Notes under the pieces: model-generated | Database searches by the model: none | What the model saw: the letters and a program-made list of their open reading frames with translations, nothing else | Told to the model about the DNA's origin: nothing | From: CAYWEM01 sp964457225 | GTDB lineage: Bacteria; Acidobacteriota; Aminicenantia; UBA2199 | Direction of reading: 5' to 3' | NCBI GenBank assembly: GCA_964457225.1 | Contig: CAYWEM010000008.1 | Location: forward strand, 1-64,000 | DNA length: 64,000 nt | Translations under genes and position numbers: made by a program | Shown: positions 8,247-15,885 of the stretch, piece by piece | Position numbering within the stretch: position 1 is the first letter of the stretch | How the letters are laid out: each line of letters starts with the position of its first letter

Positions 8247-9190
8247 AGAACTTCGCCCTGATCGGCGCCGCCGGCTACATCGCCCCGCGCCACCTGCAGG
8301 CCGTACGCGATACCGGCAACCGCCTGGTGGCCGCCCTGGACAAGAGCGACTCGGTCGGCATCCTGGACCAGTACTTCCCCGAGGCCGATTTTTTCACCGA
8401 GTTCGAGCGCTTTGACCGCCACCTGGAGAAACTGCGCCGCCGCCGCGATGAAAGATCGGTTGATTTCGTCTCCATCGCTTCCCCCAATTACCTGCACGAT
8501 GCCCATATCCGCTTCGCCCTGCGCATCGGGGCCCACGCCGTCTGCGAAAAACCGCTGGTACTCAATCCCTGGAACCTGGACGCCCTGGCCGAGCTGGAAA
8601 AGGATTTCCCGGGCCGGGTTTATACGGTACTGCAGCTGCGCCTGCACCCGGCCGTAACCGCGCTCCGGGAGGAAATCGCCGCCGGGACCCGGGCCGACAA
8701 GCACGAAATCGACCTGGCTTACATCACCGGGCGCGGCCGCTGGTATTTCTTTTCCTGGAAAGGAGACGAACTCAGGTCCGGGGGCATCGCCACCAACATC
8801 GGCATTCACTTTTTCGACATGCTGACCTGGGTCTTCGGACCGGTCCAGGAGATCATCGTCCAGGAGAAATCGGAATCCCGCGTCGCCGGTTTCCTGGAGC
8901 TGGAAAAGGCCCGGGTGCGCTGGCTGCTTTCCCTGGAGCAGAACGACCTGCCCGCCGATCAGCTGGCGCAGGGCCGGCGGGTCTATCGCTGTCTGAGCAT
9001 AGACGGCCGGAATTTCGATTTTTCGTCCGGTTTCACCGACCTGCACACCAGGGTGTACCGGGAAGTACTGGCCGGCCGGGGCTTCGGCCTGGAAGAAAAC
9101 CGGGCCGCCCTGGACATCGCCTACAGGATCCGCCATGCCGGGGTCCAGCCCGGACGCGGCCCGCAAATCCTGAATCCCGGCCGGGATTGA
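8243..9190 (+). CDS. wbpB: UDP-GlcNAcA 3-dehydrogenase, WbpB/WlbA type
   Basis: Gfo/Idh/MocA-family oxidoreductase of 315 residues. WbpB/WlbA oxidises C3 of UDP-GlcNAc-uronate so that WbpE can aminate it. The N-terminal Rossmann region reads NFALIGAAGYIAPRHLQAV, typical of this branch, followed by FVSIASPNYLHDAHI and CEKPLVLNP with the conserved catalytic Lys. GGIATNIGIHFFDML is the usual substrate-binding helix. It overlaps the genes on both sides by 4 bases. Confidence 0.88.
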   Translation: MKNFALIGAAGYIAPRHLQAVRDTGNRLVAALDKSDSVGILDQYFPEADFFTEFERFDRHLEKLRRRRDERSVDFVSIASPNYLHDAHIRFALRIGAHAVCEKPLVLNPWNLDALAELEKDFPGRVYTVLQLRLHPAVTALREEIAAGTRADKHEIDLAYITGRGRWYFFSWKGDELRSGGIATNIGIHFFDMLTWVFGPVQEIIVQEKSESRVAGFLELEKARVRWLLSLEQNDLPADQLAQGRRVYRCLSIDGRNFDFSSGFTDLHTRVYREVLAGRGFGLEENRAALDIAYRIRHAGVQPGRGPQILNPGRD

Positions 9191-10314
9191 GCGCCATGGC
9201 CGTTCCTTTTTTTGATTTGCAAAGGCAATACGAGTCGATCAGGACGGAAATCGAGCCGGCCCTGGCACGGGTGCTGGCTGATCAGCATTTCATCCTCGGC
9301 CCGGAAGTGGAAGCCCTGGAAAGTGAATTGGCCGCTTACCTGGGCGTTCGTTATACCGTCGGGGTTTCCTCGGGCACCGATGCTTTGCTGGTGGCCCTGA
9401 TGGCCCTGGGCATCGGCCCGGGTGACGAGGTGATCGTGCCGTCCTATTCGTTTTTCGCCAGTGCCGGGGTAGTGGCCCGGCTGGGAGCGGTTCCGGTCTT
9501 CGCCGACATCGACCCGGCAAGTTTCAACCTGGATCCCCAAAAAGCGGCCGATCTGATAGGCCCGAAAACCAGGGCCCTGATGCCGGTGCACCTCTTCGGC
9601 CAATGCGCTGACCTGGAGCCCCTTCTGGAACTGGCCCGGGATCATGGCCTGCCGGTGGTCGAGGACGCGGCCCAGACCATCGGCGCCGCCTACCGGGGCC
9701 GGATGGCCGGCAGCCTGGGCGACCTGGGCTGTTTTTCCTTTTTCCCGACCAAGAACCTCGGAGCCTTCGGGGACGGGGGGCTGGTGGCCGGCAATGACCG
9801 GGATTTAATGGAAAGGGTTCGCCGGCTGAGGGTGCACGGAGCCAGTCCGAAATACCACCACGCCCTGGTCGGCGGCAACTTCCGGCTGGATGCCCTGCAG
9901 GCGGCGGTGTTGCGGGTCAAGCTGAAACACCTGGACGGCTGGGCGGCCGCCCGCCGGGTCAATGCCGGCCTTTACGCCGCCGGCCTGGCCGACCTGGCCG
10001 GGCCGAAGCTGATCCTCCCGGCCGCAGTTCACGGTCCGGGCGCCAGGGACCACGTTTTCAACCAGTACACCGTCCTGCTGGCCGAACGCGACCGGGTGCG
10101 CGGCTTGTTGGCCGAGCGGGGCATCGGTACGGAAATCTACTATCCTCTGCCCCTGCACCTGCAGGAATGCTTCTCCGGCCTGGGCTACCGGCCGGGTGAC
10201 CTGCCGGCGGCCGAGCATTGCGCCCGGCAGGCTCTTTCCCTGCCGGTATTTCCCGAGCTGGAAGAGGGACAGGCGGGCGAAGTGATCGCGGCCCTGCGGG
10301 CCGTGCTGGCCTGA
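9187..10314 (+). CDS. wbpE: UDP-sugar 3-aminotransferase, WbpE/WlbC type
   Basis: DegT/DnrJ/EryC1 PLP aminotransferase of 372-375 residues (TTG 9187 or ATG 9196). In WbpB-D-E pathways it converts the 3-keto UDP-sugar uronate to the 3-amino form. The N-terminus VPFFDLQRQYESI, VSSGTDALLVAL, EDAAQTIGA and the Schiff-base lysine in FFPTKNLGAFGDGG are family hallmarks. It ends the cys-wbp operon. The UDP-GlcNAc 6-dehydrogenase needed upstream (WbpA) is not in this window; a 2-epimerase at 45639 could act downstream. Confidence 0.9.
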   Translation: MSAMAVPFFDLQRQYESIRTEIEPALARVLADQHFILGPEVEALESELAAYLGVRYTVGVSSGTDALLVALMALGIGPGDEVIVPSYSFFASAGVVARLGAVPVFADIDPASFNLDPQKAADLIGPKTRALMPVHLFGQCADLEPLLELARDHGLPVVEDAAQTIGAAYRGRMAGSLGDLGCFSFFPTKNLGAFGDGGLVAGNDRDLMERVRRLRVHGASPKYHHALVGGNFRLDALQAAVLRVKLKHLDGWAAARRVNAGLYAAGLADLAGPKLILPAAVHGPGARDHVFNQYTVLLAERDRVRGLLAERGIGTEIYYPLPLHLQECFSGLGYRPGDLPAAEHCARQALSLPVFPELEEGQAGEVIAALRAVLA

Positions 10315-10333
10315 TACTGACCGCGCCCCGGGC

Positions 10334-10390
10334 TCAGGGCAGGCAGAGCCAGAGTATCAGCAGTAAAAGCAGGAACAGCAGTTTTTTCAC
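10334..10390 (-). CDS. Candidate 18-residue hydrophobic micro-protein
   Basis: GTG at 10390 overlaps the stop of the zinc-ribbon gene (GTGA), as real genes here do. It encodes two lysines followed by a run of Leu/Ile/Phe/Trp ending in LCLP, enough for one membrane helix. It is too short for composition statistics. The overlap and the membrane-helix pattern are seen; that it is translated is inference. Confidence 0.35.
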   Translation of the reverse strand: MKKLLFLLLLLILWLCLP

Positions 10391-10614
10391 ATCACCAGCG
10401 GCCATTTTTTCCGGACCGCCTCCAGGTCTTTTTCCCGGTACAGGTAACTTTCCAGGTAGCCGCAGGCGCCGCAGACGTAGTTTTCCAGCGGGGCCGGCAT
10501 GCTCATGCCGCCCAGGGGGATGGTATTGCTGTTGTTCATGCCGCGTTTGAAGCTTATGTCGGCGCCGCTGTAAACCTCGCGTGAACCGCATTTGGGGCAA
10601 AGGCCTTTCTTCAT
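10387..10614 (-). CDS. Small zinc-ribbon protein
   Basis: A 75-residue protein with CPKCGS near the N-terminus and CGACGY about 35 residues later, a four-cysteine zinc ribbon. The remainder has no recognised domain; similar small proteins are annotated as nucleic-acid-binding without evidence. ATG 10614 sits 8 bases after AAGGAG; the alternative GTG 10620 overlaps the Arc-like stop. It is third in the SPFH-Arc-zinc ribbon run. Function unknown. Confidence 0.75.
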   Translation of the reverse strand: MKKGLCPKCGSREVYSGADISFKRGMNNSNTIPLGGMSMPAPLENYVCGACGYLESYLYREKDLEAVRKKWPLVM

Positions 10615-10616
10615 AT

Positions 10617-10805
10617 TCACTTCTCCTTGGCGTCTTCAGGGCGTTCGGCCGCTTTCCCGGCCCGGCCGCGGCGTTCGGCCGCGGCCCGGCGCAGGATAAA
10701 CTCGATCTGGCCGTTGACACTGCGCAGTTCGTCGGCGGCCCAGCTTTCGATTTCCCGCCAGGTCTCCGGGTCGAGGCGCAGCAGGAAACTCTTCTTCTTA
10801 CTCAT
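10617..10805 (-). CDS. Arc-like ribbon-helix-helix protein
   Basis: A 62-residue protein. KSFLLRLDPETWREIESWAA then ELRSVNGQIEFILRRA matches the beta-strand and two helices of Arc/MetJ-type DNA-binding proteins, including the SVNGQIE turn. The C-terminal 18 residues are charged and probably disordered. It stands just downstream of the SPFH gene, a pairing I recall from many genomes. It might autoregulate the operon or have a non-repressor role; nothing in the sequence decides this. Confidence 0.8.
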   Translation of the reverse strand: MSKKKSFLLRLDPETWREIESWAADELRSVNGQIEFILRRAAAERRGRAGKAAERPEDAKEK

Positions 10806-10818
10806 CAAACGAAATGGG

Positions 10819-11712
10819 TCATGTGTACAGGGTGCCGGCGTTGATCACCGGGCTGACTTCGGCTTCGCCGCAGAGCACTACCAGCAGGTTGCTGACCATG
10901 GCCGCCTTGCGTTCCTCGTCGAGCTCGACCACTTGCTTTTCCTGCAGGTCGGCCAGGGCCATTTCCACCATGGAAACCGCGCCGTGCACGATCTTGCGCC
11001 GGGCGGCGATGATGGCTTCAGCCTGCTGGCGCCTCAGCATGGCGCTGGCGATTTCCGGGGCATAGGCCAGGTGGGTCAGCTTGGCTTCCTCTACTACCAC
11101 CCCGGCCTTTTCCAGGCGCTCCTGGAGCTCGGTCCGGAGTACTGACGAAACCTCCTCGATGCCCGAACGGAGGGTGATTTCCTCTTCCTCCTCGCCGTGA
11201 TCGTAGGGATAGCAGTTGGCCAGGTGACGCAGGGCGGTGTCGCTCTGGATCTTGACGTAGTGTTCGTAGCGGTCGACGTCGAACAGGGCCTGGGCGGTTT
11301 CTTTGACCCGCCAGACCACCACCGCCCCGATTTCGATCGGGTTGCCGCGCTTTTCATTGACTTTCAGTTTTTCCACCTCGAAGTTGCGGATGCGCAGGGA
11401 AACTGTGTAGCGCGAACGGGGCAGGGCCAGTTTGAGCGGGTTCACCCAGTGGAAGCCTTCGCGGCGTACCGTGCCCTGGTAGCGGCCGAAGAGCACCAGC
11501 ACCTTGGCCTCGTTGGGCTGCAGGGTGAAGTAGCCGCAGGAAACGAAGATGCTGAAAAAGAGAAAGGCCAGCATGGCCAGGGTCGGGACCGGCCAGGACC
11601 AGCCGGCGATGACGGTCAGCATGAAGACCAGCATGGAGAGCAGGATCATCACGAATTGAAGCGGAAAGACCAGCCAGCCGCTCAGGGTGGCCACGTTTTT
11701 TTCCTGGGTCAT
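10819..11712 (-). CDS. SPFH/Band 7 membrane protein
   Basis: A 297-residue protein with two N-terminal hydrophobic segments (about residues 8-34 and 39-60) and a PHB/SPFH domain (about 62-235), of stomatin/flotillin type. It contains PNEAKVLVLFGRYQGTVR and an EEVSSVLRTELQERLEKAGV helix. The C-terminal helical part is rich in Glu and Ala. These proteins form membrane cages that organise proteases and membrane microdomains. ATG is preceded by AGGAGG. It leads an operon with the Arc-like and zinc-ribbon genes, behind a near-consensus promoter. Confidence 0.9.
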   Translation of the reverse strand: MTQEKNVATLSGWLVFPLQFVMILLSMLVFMLTVIAGWSWPVPTLAMLAFLFFSIFVSCGYFTLQPNEAKVLVLFGRYQGTVRREGFHWVNPLKLALPRSRYTVSLRIRNFEVEKLKVNEKRGNPIEIGAVVVWRVKETAQALFDVDRYEHYVKIQSDTALRHLANCYPYDHGEEEEEITLRSGIEEVSSVLRTELQERLEKAGVVVEEAKLTHLAYAPEIASAMLRRQQAEAIIAARRKIVHGAVSMVEMALADLQEKQVVELDEERKAAMVSNLLVVLCGEAEVSPVINAGTLYT

Positions 11713-11756
11713 TTTTGTTCCTCCTGATAGCTAAATGATATCACAATCATAGCATA

Positions 11757-11785
11757 ATAATAGCGGTAAAAAAATGATTTGTCAA
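11757..11785 (-). promoter_or_regulatory. Near-consensus promoter for the SPFH operon
   Basis: Minus strand TTGACA (11780-11785), 17 bases, TATTAT (11757-11762), about 45 bases upstream of the SPFH start. The surrounding 60 bases are AT-rich. Confidence 0.65.
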
Positions 11786-11831
11786 CAGCGGCGGAAAAAT
11801 TCAGGATCAGTTGCCTTGAACAGAGGGTCGG

Positions 11832-13397
11832 CTAAGGGGTGATAAAACGTGGAAAGACGATGCAGGCCGCCATGCCGCCCCGGTAATAGAGCGGTCGCGC
11901 CGCCCAGAGATCCCGGTTTCCCGCGCTTGCCACCAGGAAGATTTTGGCCCTGGTATCACTGGCCCGGGCATCGGGATAAACCAGGTAGAAATTGAAAGCC
12001 ACCCGGCGCAGGCCCAGGCCGGTCATCTTGTCTTGCAGAAAGCTGAGATAATCCCCCGGCTCGATGTGCCGGGCCGCCGGGAAAAAGCCGCGCGGCTCGC
12101 GGCCGAGATAATAGCTGAAGGTGGCCCGGTCAAGGTAAAACAGGGTGGATTGTTCCCAGCCGGGCCGGTTGATGAAATAGCGGGCCTGCAGGTAAGCGCC
12201 CCGGTCCGGGATGCTCCGGACTTCGGCCAGGGCCTGCCGGTGTCCGTGGCTGAAAACGATCAGCAGCAGGCCGGCAAAACAAGCCCTTATGAATACCCGG
12301 CCGTTCAAACGCCGGGAAAAAGCCACGGCGGTCCGGACCAGGATGATCTGCCAGCCCCGGAAGACCAGCAGCAGGAACAGGACTAGGAAGCTGAGCAGGC
12401 GGCGGGTGTGGATTTCCCCTGGGAAGGAATAGGCCAGGTAGCCCTTGCCCAGCAGGAAAAAGACCAGGTAATAGAGACTGGTCCAGGCGGAAAACGGCTG
12501 TTCCCGGCGCCGGCGGCGCCAACCGGCGGCCGCCAGCAGGAACAGCATCACCAGGGCGGTGTATTTCAACGCGGCCGGCCGGGCCGGCAGAAAGAACAGG
12601 AAGTTTCCGGCCAGGATTTCCAGCAGGCGTCCCGGATTGAGGATGAAAAAAAGCGGGCCGCGCTCCGGGTTGAAGATCCCGCTGTAGGCGATTGCTTTTT
12701 CCAGCCAGTTGAATTTCACGATAGATAAAACAACGCCGGCAAGCGCCAGGGGGCCGCCCAGGACGAGAACGAGGCGGCGCAGGCGGGCGCGGGGGATTTG
12801 CCGGAGCGCGTGCAGTAAGGCCGGCGGCAGTAAGAGCAGTCCTTCGTAGCGGGTCAGGGCGGCCAGCAGGCTGAACAGGATGACCGCTCCGGGTTTTTCC
12901 GCGTCCAGGGCGCGGAAGAAGGCCAGGACGAAAAAGAGAAAGAGCATGTCGCTGAGCGGCATGGAAAGGTGGACCAGGATGAGTGGAGACAGGGCCGTAA
13001 GCCAGGTGAAGGCGCGGCGGCCGGCGGGATGGCCTTGCCCGGCCAGCCGCTCCAGGCAGATTATCGTTCCCAGCCCGGCCAGCAGGCTCAGGATGCGGGC
13101 CGCCCAGGGTACGAAGCATTCCGCCGCGCTGAAGAGGCGGCCCAGCCCGGTCAGCAGGCTGAGAAAGAGTGGAAAGAGCGGGGGGATGCTGAGCCCGGAA
13201 AAATCGAACTTCGAGAGGCCCTCACCCTGGAAGTAATACTTGTAAAAATCAGGCGGAGCCAGGGGTTCGGCCAGGGCATAGACGAGCCACAGGCCGGCCA
13301 GCAGGAGCGGTAGGGCGAGCTTGAGCAGGCGTTCAGGCCCGGGCCGGGCAACGGCCGGCTTTGTTTTCAGCAGTTTCATCTCCCTGTTTAGGTGCAT
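11832..13397 (-). CDS. GT39-like multi-spanning glycosyltransferase (paralogue of 46829-48412)
   Basis: About 521 residues with 9-11 hydrophobic segments, a PPDFY..YFQGEGL loop after the first one, and SMPLSDMLFLFFVLAFFRAL in the middle. The topology and motifs resemble ArnT/PMT-type (GT39/GT83) transferases using polyprenyl-phosphate sugars. It shares the PPDFY loop and a C-terminal soluble part (DLWAARPLYYRGGMAA) with the gene at 46829-48412. Start could be ATG 13397 or TTG 13406; a further ATG lies at 13370. The acceptor is unknown. Confidence 0.75.
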   Translation of the reverse strand: MHLNREMKLLKTKPAVARPGPERLLKLALPLLLAGLWLVYALAEPLAPPDFYKYYFQGEGLSKFDFSGLSIPPLFPLFLSLLTGLGRLFSAAECFVPWAARILSLLAGLGTIICLERLAGQGHPAGRRAFTWLTALSPLILVHLSMPLSDMLFLFFVLAFFRALDAEKPGAVILFSLLAALTRYEGLLLLPPALLHALRQIPRARLRRLVLVLGGPLALAGVVLSIVKFNWLEKAIAYSGIFNPERGPLFFILNPGRLLEILAGNFLFFLPARPAALKYTALVMLFLLAAAGWRRRRREQPFSAWTSLYYLVFFLLGKGYLAYSFPGEIHTRRLLSFLVLFLLLVFRGWQIILVRTAVAFSRRLNGRVFIRACFAGLLLIVFSHGHRQALAEVRSIPDRGAYLQARYFINRPGWEQSTLFYLDRATFSYYLGREPRGFFPAARHIEPGDYLSFLQDKMTGLGLRRVAFNFYLVYPDARASDTRAKIFLVASAGNRDLWAARPLYYRGGMAACIVFPRFITP

Positions 13398-13413
13398 CGG
13401 CGACAAGGGCTTG

Positions 13414-13422
13414 ATTATAGCA
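13414..13422 (-). promoter_or_regulatory. Extended -10 element upstream of the GT39-like gene
   Basis: Minus strand TGCTATAAT, 17 bases from the ATG at 13397. No convincing -35 is seen, so if used the promoter relies on the TGn motif, and the transcript would have almost no leader. Confidence 0.4.
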
Positions 13423-13508
13423 GAAAAAAAGCCCGTTTATGAACCCGGAGAGGTCCGGGGCTGTTCTCTCCAGCTCCAGGGCAATACAGTTTCCCGCCTG
13501 CAATGTAT

Positions 13509-13536
13509 TTGACTATTTTACCGAACCAGATATAAT
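13509..13536 (+). promoter_or_regulatory. Promoter for the lipoprotein gene
   Basis: TTGACT (13509-13514), 16 bases, TATAAT (13531-13536), followed by GGGAGG (13556-13561) 6 bases before the ATG at 13568. It diverges from the minus-strand element at 13414-13422. Confidence 0.7.
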
Positions 13537-13567
13537 TTCCGGGAGGAGCCCTCCAGGGAGGCTGATA

Positions 13568-14269
13568 ATGAACAAACTGATTCTATCGATATTACTGTTG
13601 AGTTTACTCTTCCTGCTCAACTGCGGCGGACCGAAGGAAACCAGGGTCGAAGGCCAGGTGCTGGATGAAACCCAGGCTCCCTACGCCGGCGTTAAGCTGA
13701 GCGCCGCGCCCCGGGACACCGGCGGCCTGGGAGATACCCTGGAAACCGAAAGCGCCGCGGACGGCGGTTTTGTCTTCAGCGGCCTTTTGCCCTCGGTCAT
13801 CTACAAGCTGACCATAGCCGGCGCCGACCTGCAGATCGAGTTCGCCAGCCCCCCGGCCGGCAAGACCGGCCGCCTGCCCGAGCCCCTGGTGCTGACCCGG
13901 GAGCGCTTCCGCAGGCTTAACCGGCGCATTGTCCAAGACACGTTGACCGGCCTGGAATGGCAGAGCGGCGCTTCCAGCACCTTTGCCGAAGCCCGGGCCT
14001 GGGCCGCCGGCCTTGAAGGAGGCCCCTGGCGCCTGCCCAGCCGGGAAGAACTGCTGAGCCTTTACCAGCCGGGGCAGGGTGAATTCAACATCGATCCCAT
14101 GGTTTTTCCCAGGGCTCTGGCCCGGGTCTGGACCGGGGAAGAGACCGAAAGGCAGGGGCAACCGGCGGCCTGGGTGATCGATTTCAGAACCGGAAAGGCG
14201 CAAAAAAGCTTAAAAGGGGAGCTAAAACGCCGGGCTTTTGCAGTGAAAGGTTCACTCAAGAAAAAGTAA
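13568..14269 (+). CDS. Lipoprotein with carboxypeptidase-regulatory-like and DUF1566-like domains
   Basis: 233 residues. The signal peptide ends LLFLLNC, so the Cys is probably lipidated. A beta-sandwich of CarboxypepD_reg/transthyretin type follows (about residues 25-95; VEGQVLDETQAPYAGVKLSA). The C-terminal half carries LTGLEWQ, WRLPSREELLSL and VWTGEE, the pattern of DUF1566/Lcl C-terminal domains. It is a monocistronic gene facing the EPS promoter. I chose this ATG over an in-frame upstream one because of the GGGAGG box and the signal peptide. Confidence 0.8.
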   Translation: MNKLILSILLLSLLFLLNCGGPKETRVEGQVLDETQAPYAGVKLSAAPRDTGGLGDTLETESAADGGFVFSGLLPSVIYKLTIAGADLQIEFASPPAGKTGRLPEPLVLTRERFRRLNRRIVQDTLTGLEWQSGASSTFAEARAWAAGLEGGPWRLPSREELLSLYQPGQGEFNIDPMVFPRALARVWTGEETERQGQPAAWVIDFRTGKAQKSLKGELKRRAFAVKGSLKKK

Positions 14270-14372
14270 AAAGTTTTCTGGTTGCAAAGCCAGGTTTTGT
14301 AATCAATACGCGAAACTGGACCGATTTCTTTTGTCGATACTTCCCGGTAAAGCTGTTGTAGTTGGAAAGCCT

Positions 14373-14416
14373 CTTGTCAAGCACATTTTGACAAGATTAC
14401 CCTGCTTTAATATAAT
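14373..14416 (+). promoter_or_regulatory. Consensus sigma70 promoter with palindrome over the -35 box
   Basis: TTGACA (14388-14393), 17 bases, TATAAT (14411-14416): a full consensus match. CTTGTCAA (14373-14380) and TTGACAAG (14388-14395) form a perfect 8-base inverted repeat with a 7-base centre, the right arm being the -35 box itself. This is a plausible repressor or regulator site. Confidence 0.75.
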
Positions 14417-14500
14417 GCAGGCGCGAACACTTGAGCTTGCGGCAGAAGAGAAGAATGAAAAAGAACAGCCCGGCCCGATTTGAACGGCGGCAGCCTGTTC

Positions 14501-14563
14501 GAGGGAAGGGGTTAGAGGGAAGGGGTTAGAGGTGAGGGGTAAGAGGTGAGGGGTGAGAGGTAA
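14501..14563 (+). repeat. 14-base (double heptamer) G-rich tandem repeats
   Basis: GAGGGAAGGGGTTA occurs at 14501-14514 and 14515-14528, then GAGGTGAGGGGTAA and GAGGTGAGGGGTGA follow, and a decaying heptamer (GAGGTAA). The G runs at 14503-14505, 14508-14511, 14517-14519 and 14522-14525 with loops of 2, 5 and 2 bases meet the usual G-quadruplex pattern on the sense strand. Confidence 0.8.
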
Positions 14564-14565
14564 GA

Positions 14566-14610
14566 GTGGCTGGGTTTAAAGAATTGAGGGTCTGGCAAAT
14601 ATCATATTAA
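14566..14610 (+). pseudogene. N-terminal relic of a four-helix-bundle (23S rRNA IVP-like) gene
   Basis: Reading from GTG 14566 gives VAGFKELRVWQISY and then TAA. The FKELRVWQ string is the typical start of four-helix-bundle proteins first known from 23S rRNA intervening sequences. The rest of the gene is missing. The G-rich repeats just before it are a setting I associate with this family. Only 14 codons remain, so the call rests on the motif. Confidence 0.5.
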
Positions 14611-14621
14611 GGGAGACGAGC

Positions 14622-15818
14622 ATGAAAGAAACGGTGGAGCAAGCATACCCGGTTGAAGAAGAAATAAACCTGATCAGCCTGCTGGCCGGGCTGTGGCGCC
14701 GGCGCCTGCTGATAATCGCCGGCACCCTGCTGATCTTTTTGCTGGGCCTGGTCTATGCCTTGAGTTTGCCGAGACGCTATCTAAGCGAGGCGGTGCTTAA
14801 CCTCGGCAGCCTGGCGCCGGCGGCCTACAAGAAGCAGGTCGAGCGCTTGCGGGAGGGAGGGCGCCTGTTAGCCCTGGCCCGCTGGTCAGGTGAGTTCAGC
14901 ACCGAGGAAATCGCCCGGCTTGAGAGCCGACTGTCTGACGGGCAATTTCTGCAGCAGGCGCTGACTCCGGTCACGGCCTTCAGTGCGGAGCAATTGCGAC
15001 AGTTGCCCATTGCGGCCCGAGGCGACGAAACCCTGGCGGTAATCGGACTGCGCCTGAACTGGAGCGCCGAGGAAGCCGGCCAGGCGGCCCGCATGGTAGG
15101 ACTGCTGGCCCGCCATGCTCGTAATGTAGTGCTTTACGAGCAGGTTTACAGCTACCTGGTCACGGGTGAAAACGAAGCCCGCCAGGCTATCGACAACCTG
15201 GAAAGCCAGTTGATCAACACCCGTTTCAGCCTGGAACGGCAGAAGAACCGGCTCAGCGACCTGGAGCGCATCAGCCGGGCCTACCCAGAGGCCGTCCGGC
15301 TGGGCAGTACCCAGATGCTCAACATCCAGGACGGCAGTGAACGCTTCCTGCCCCTGGTCCTGCAGAAAGTGGGCCTGGAAGTGGCCATTTCCAGTCAACA
15401 GCAGAAACTGCTGGACCTGCAGTTTGAAATGGCCAAGGCAGACCTGCGCGAGGCCTTTTTCAGCCGCGCTTACCAGCGACTGGCCGATTTGCCCGAGTTG
15501 GGTGAACCCCTGCTGGACATGGTCAGGGAAGTACACGCTGAAATCTTCGCCGGCCAGGACCAGTCCCTGGACCAGGTCAAGCTGGTGGGCAACCAGATCG
15601 GGCGGCAGATCAAATCTTTCGCCTTTACCTTCCAGGAAGGCCGACGCCTGCTTTCCGGGCCCACTCTGCCGCCTGCGCCCTATCAACCATCGCGCAGAAA
15701 AATCGTCATGCTGGCCGGCCTGCTCGGTTTCATGCTGATGCTGATTTTGGCCCTGGCAATCAACTGGTGGGGACGGTACGGCAGGGCGGTGACTGGACGG
15801 AGCGGTCGGGAGAAATAA
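14622..15818 (+). CDS. Wzz/GumC-like polysaccharide chain-length protein
   Basis: 398 residues with a Wzz-type N-terminus (EEEINLISLLAGLWRRR), a first membrane helix (about 29-50), a large periplasmic part with coiled coil (about 180-300) and a second helix (about 356-380) near the C-terminus. There is no tyrosine-kinase domain, so it is a PCP-1/PCP-2-like protein lacking the Wzc kinase. It is the first gene after the strong promoter. Such proteins set the length of Wzy-made polymers. RBS GGGAG is well placed. Confidence 0.82.
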   Translation: MKETVEQAYPVEEEINLISLLAGLWRRRLLIIAGTLLIFLLGLVYALSLPRRYLSEAVLNLGSLAPAAYKKQVERLREGGRLLALARWSGEFSTEEIARLESRLSDGQFLQQALTPVTAFSAEQLRQLPIAARGDETLAVIGLRLNWSAEEAGQAARMVGLLARHARNVVLYEQVYSYLVTGENEARQAIDNLESQLINTRFSLERQKNRLSDLERISRAYPEAVRLGSTQMLNIQDGSERFLPLVLQKVGLEVAISSQQQKLLDLQFEMAKADLREAFFSRAYQRLADLPELGEPLLDMVREVHAEIFAGQDQSLDQVKLVGNQIGRQIKSFAFTFQEGRRLLSGPTLPPAPYQPSRRKIVMLAGLLGFMLMLILALAINWWGRYGRAVTGRSGREK

Positions 15819-15885
15819 GACCGTTGGAATGCGGCTGGAGGGGTTATGTTATTGTATTTCGGATAACACCGGAAATTTCTCAGTC

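Larger units (their letters stand above)
14270..14621 (+). other. Regulatory leader of the polysaccharide locus
   Basis: A 352-base gap without an intact gene. It holds, in order, a consensus promoter overlapping an inverted repeat, G-rich heptamer repeats, and a relic of a four-helix-bundle gene whose stop codon lies just before the ribosome site (GGGAG) of the Wzz-like gene. The transcript would have a leader of about 200 bases. Confidence 0.7.
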
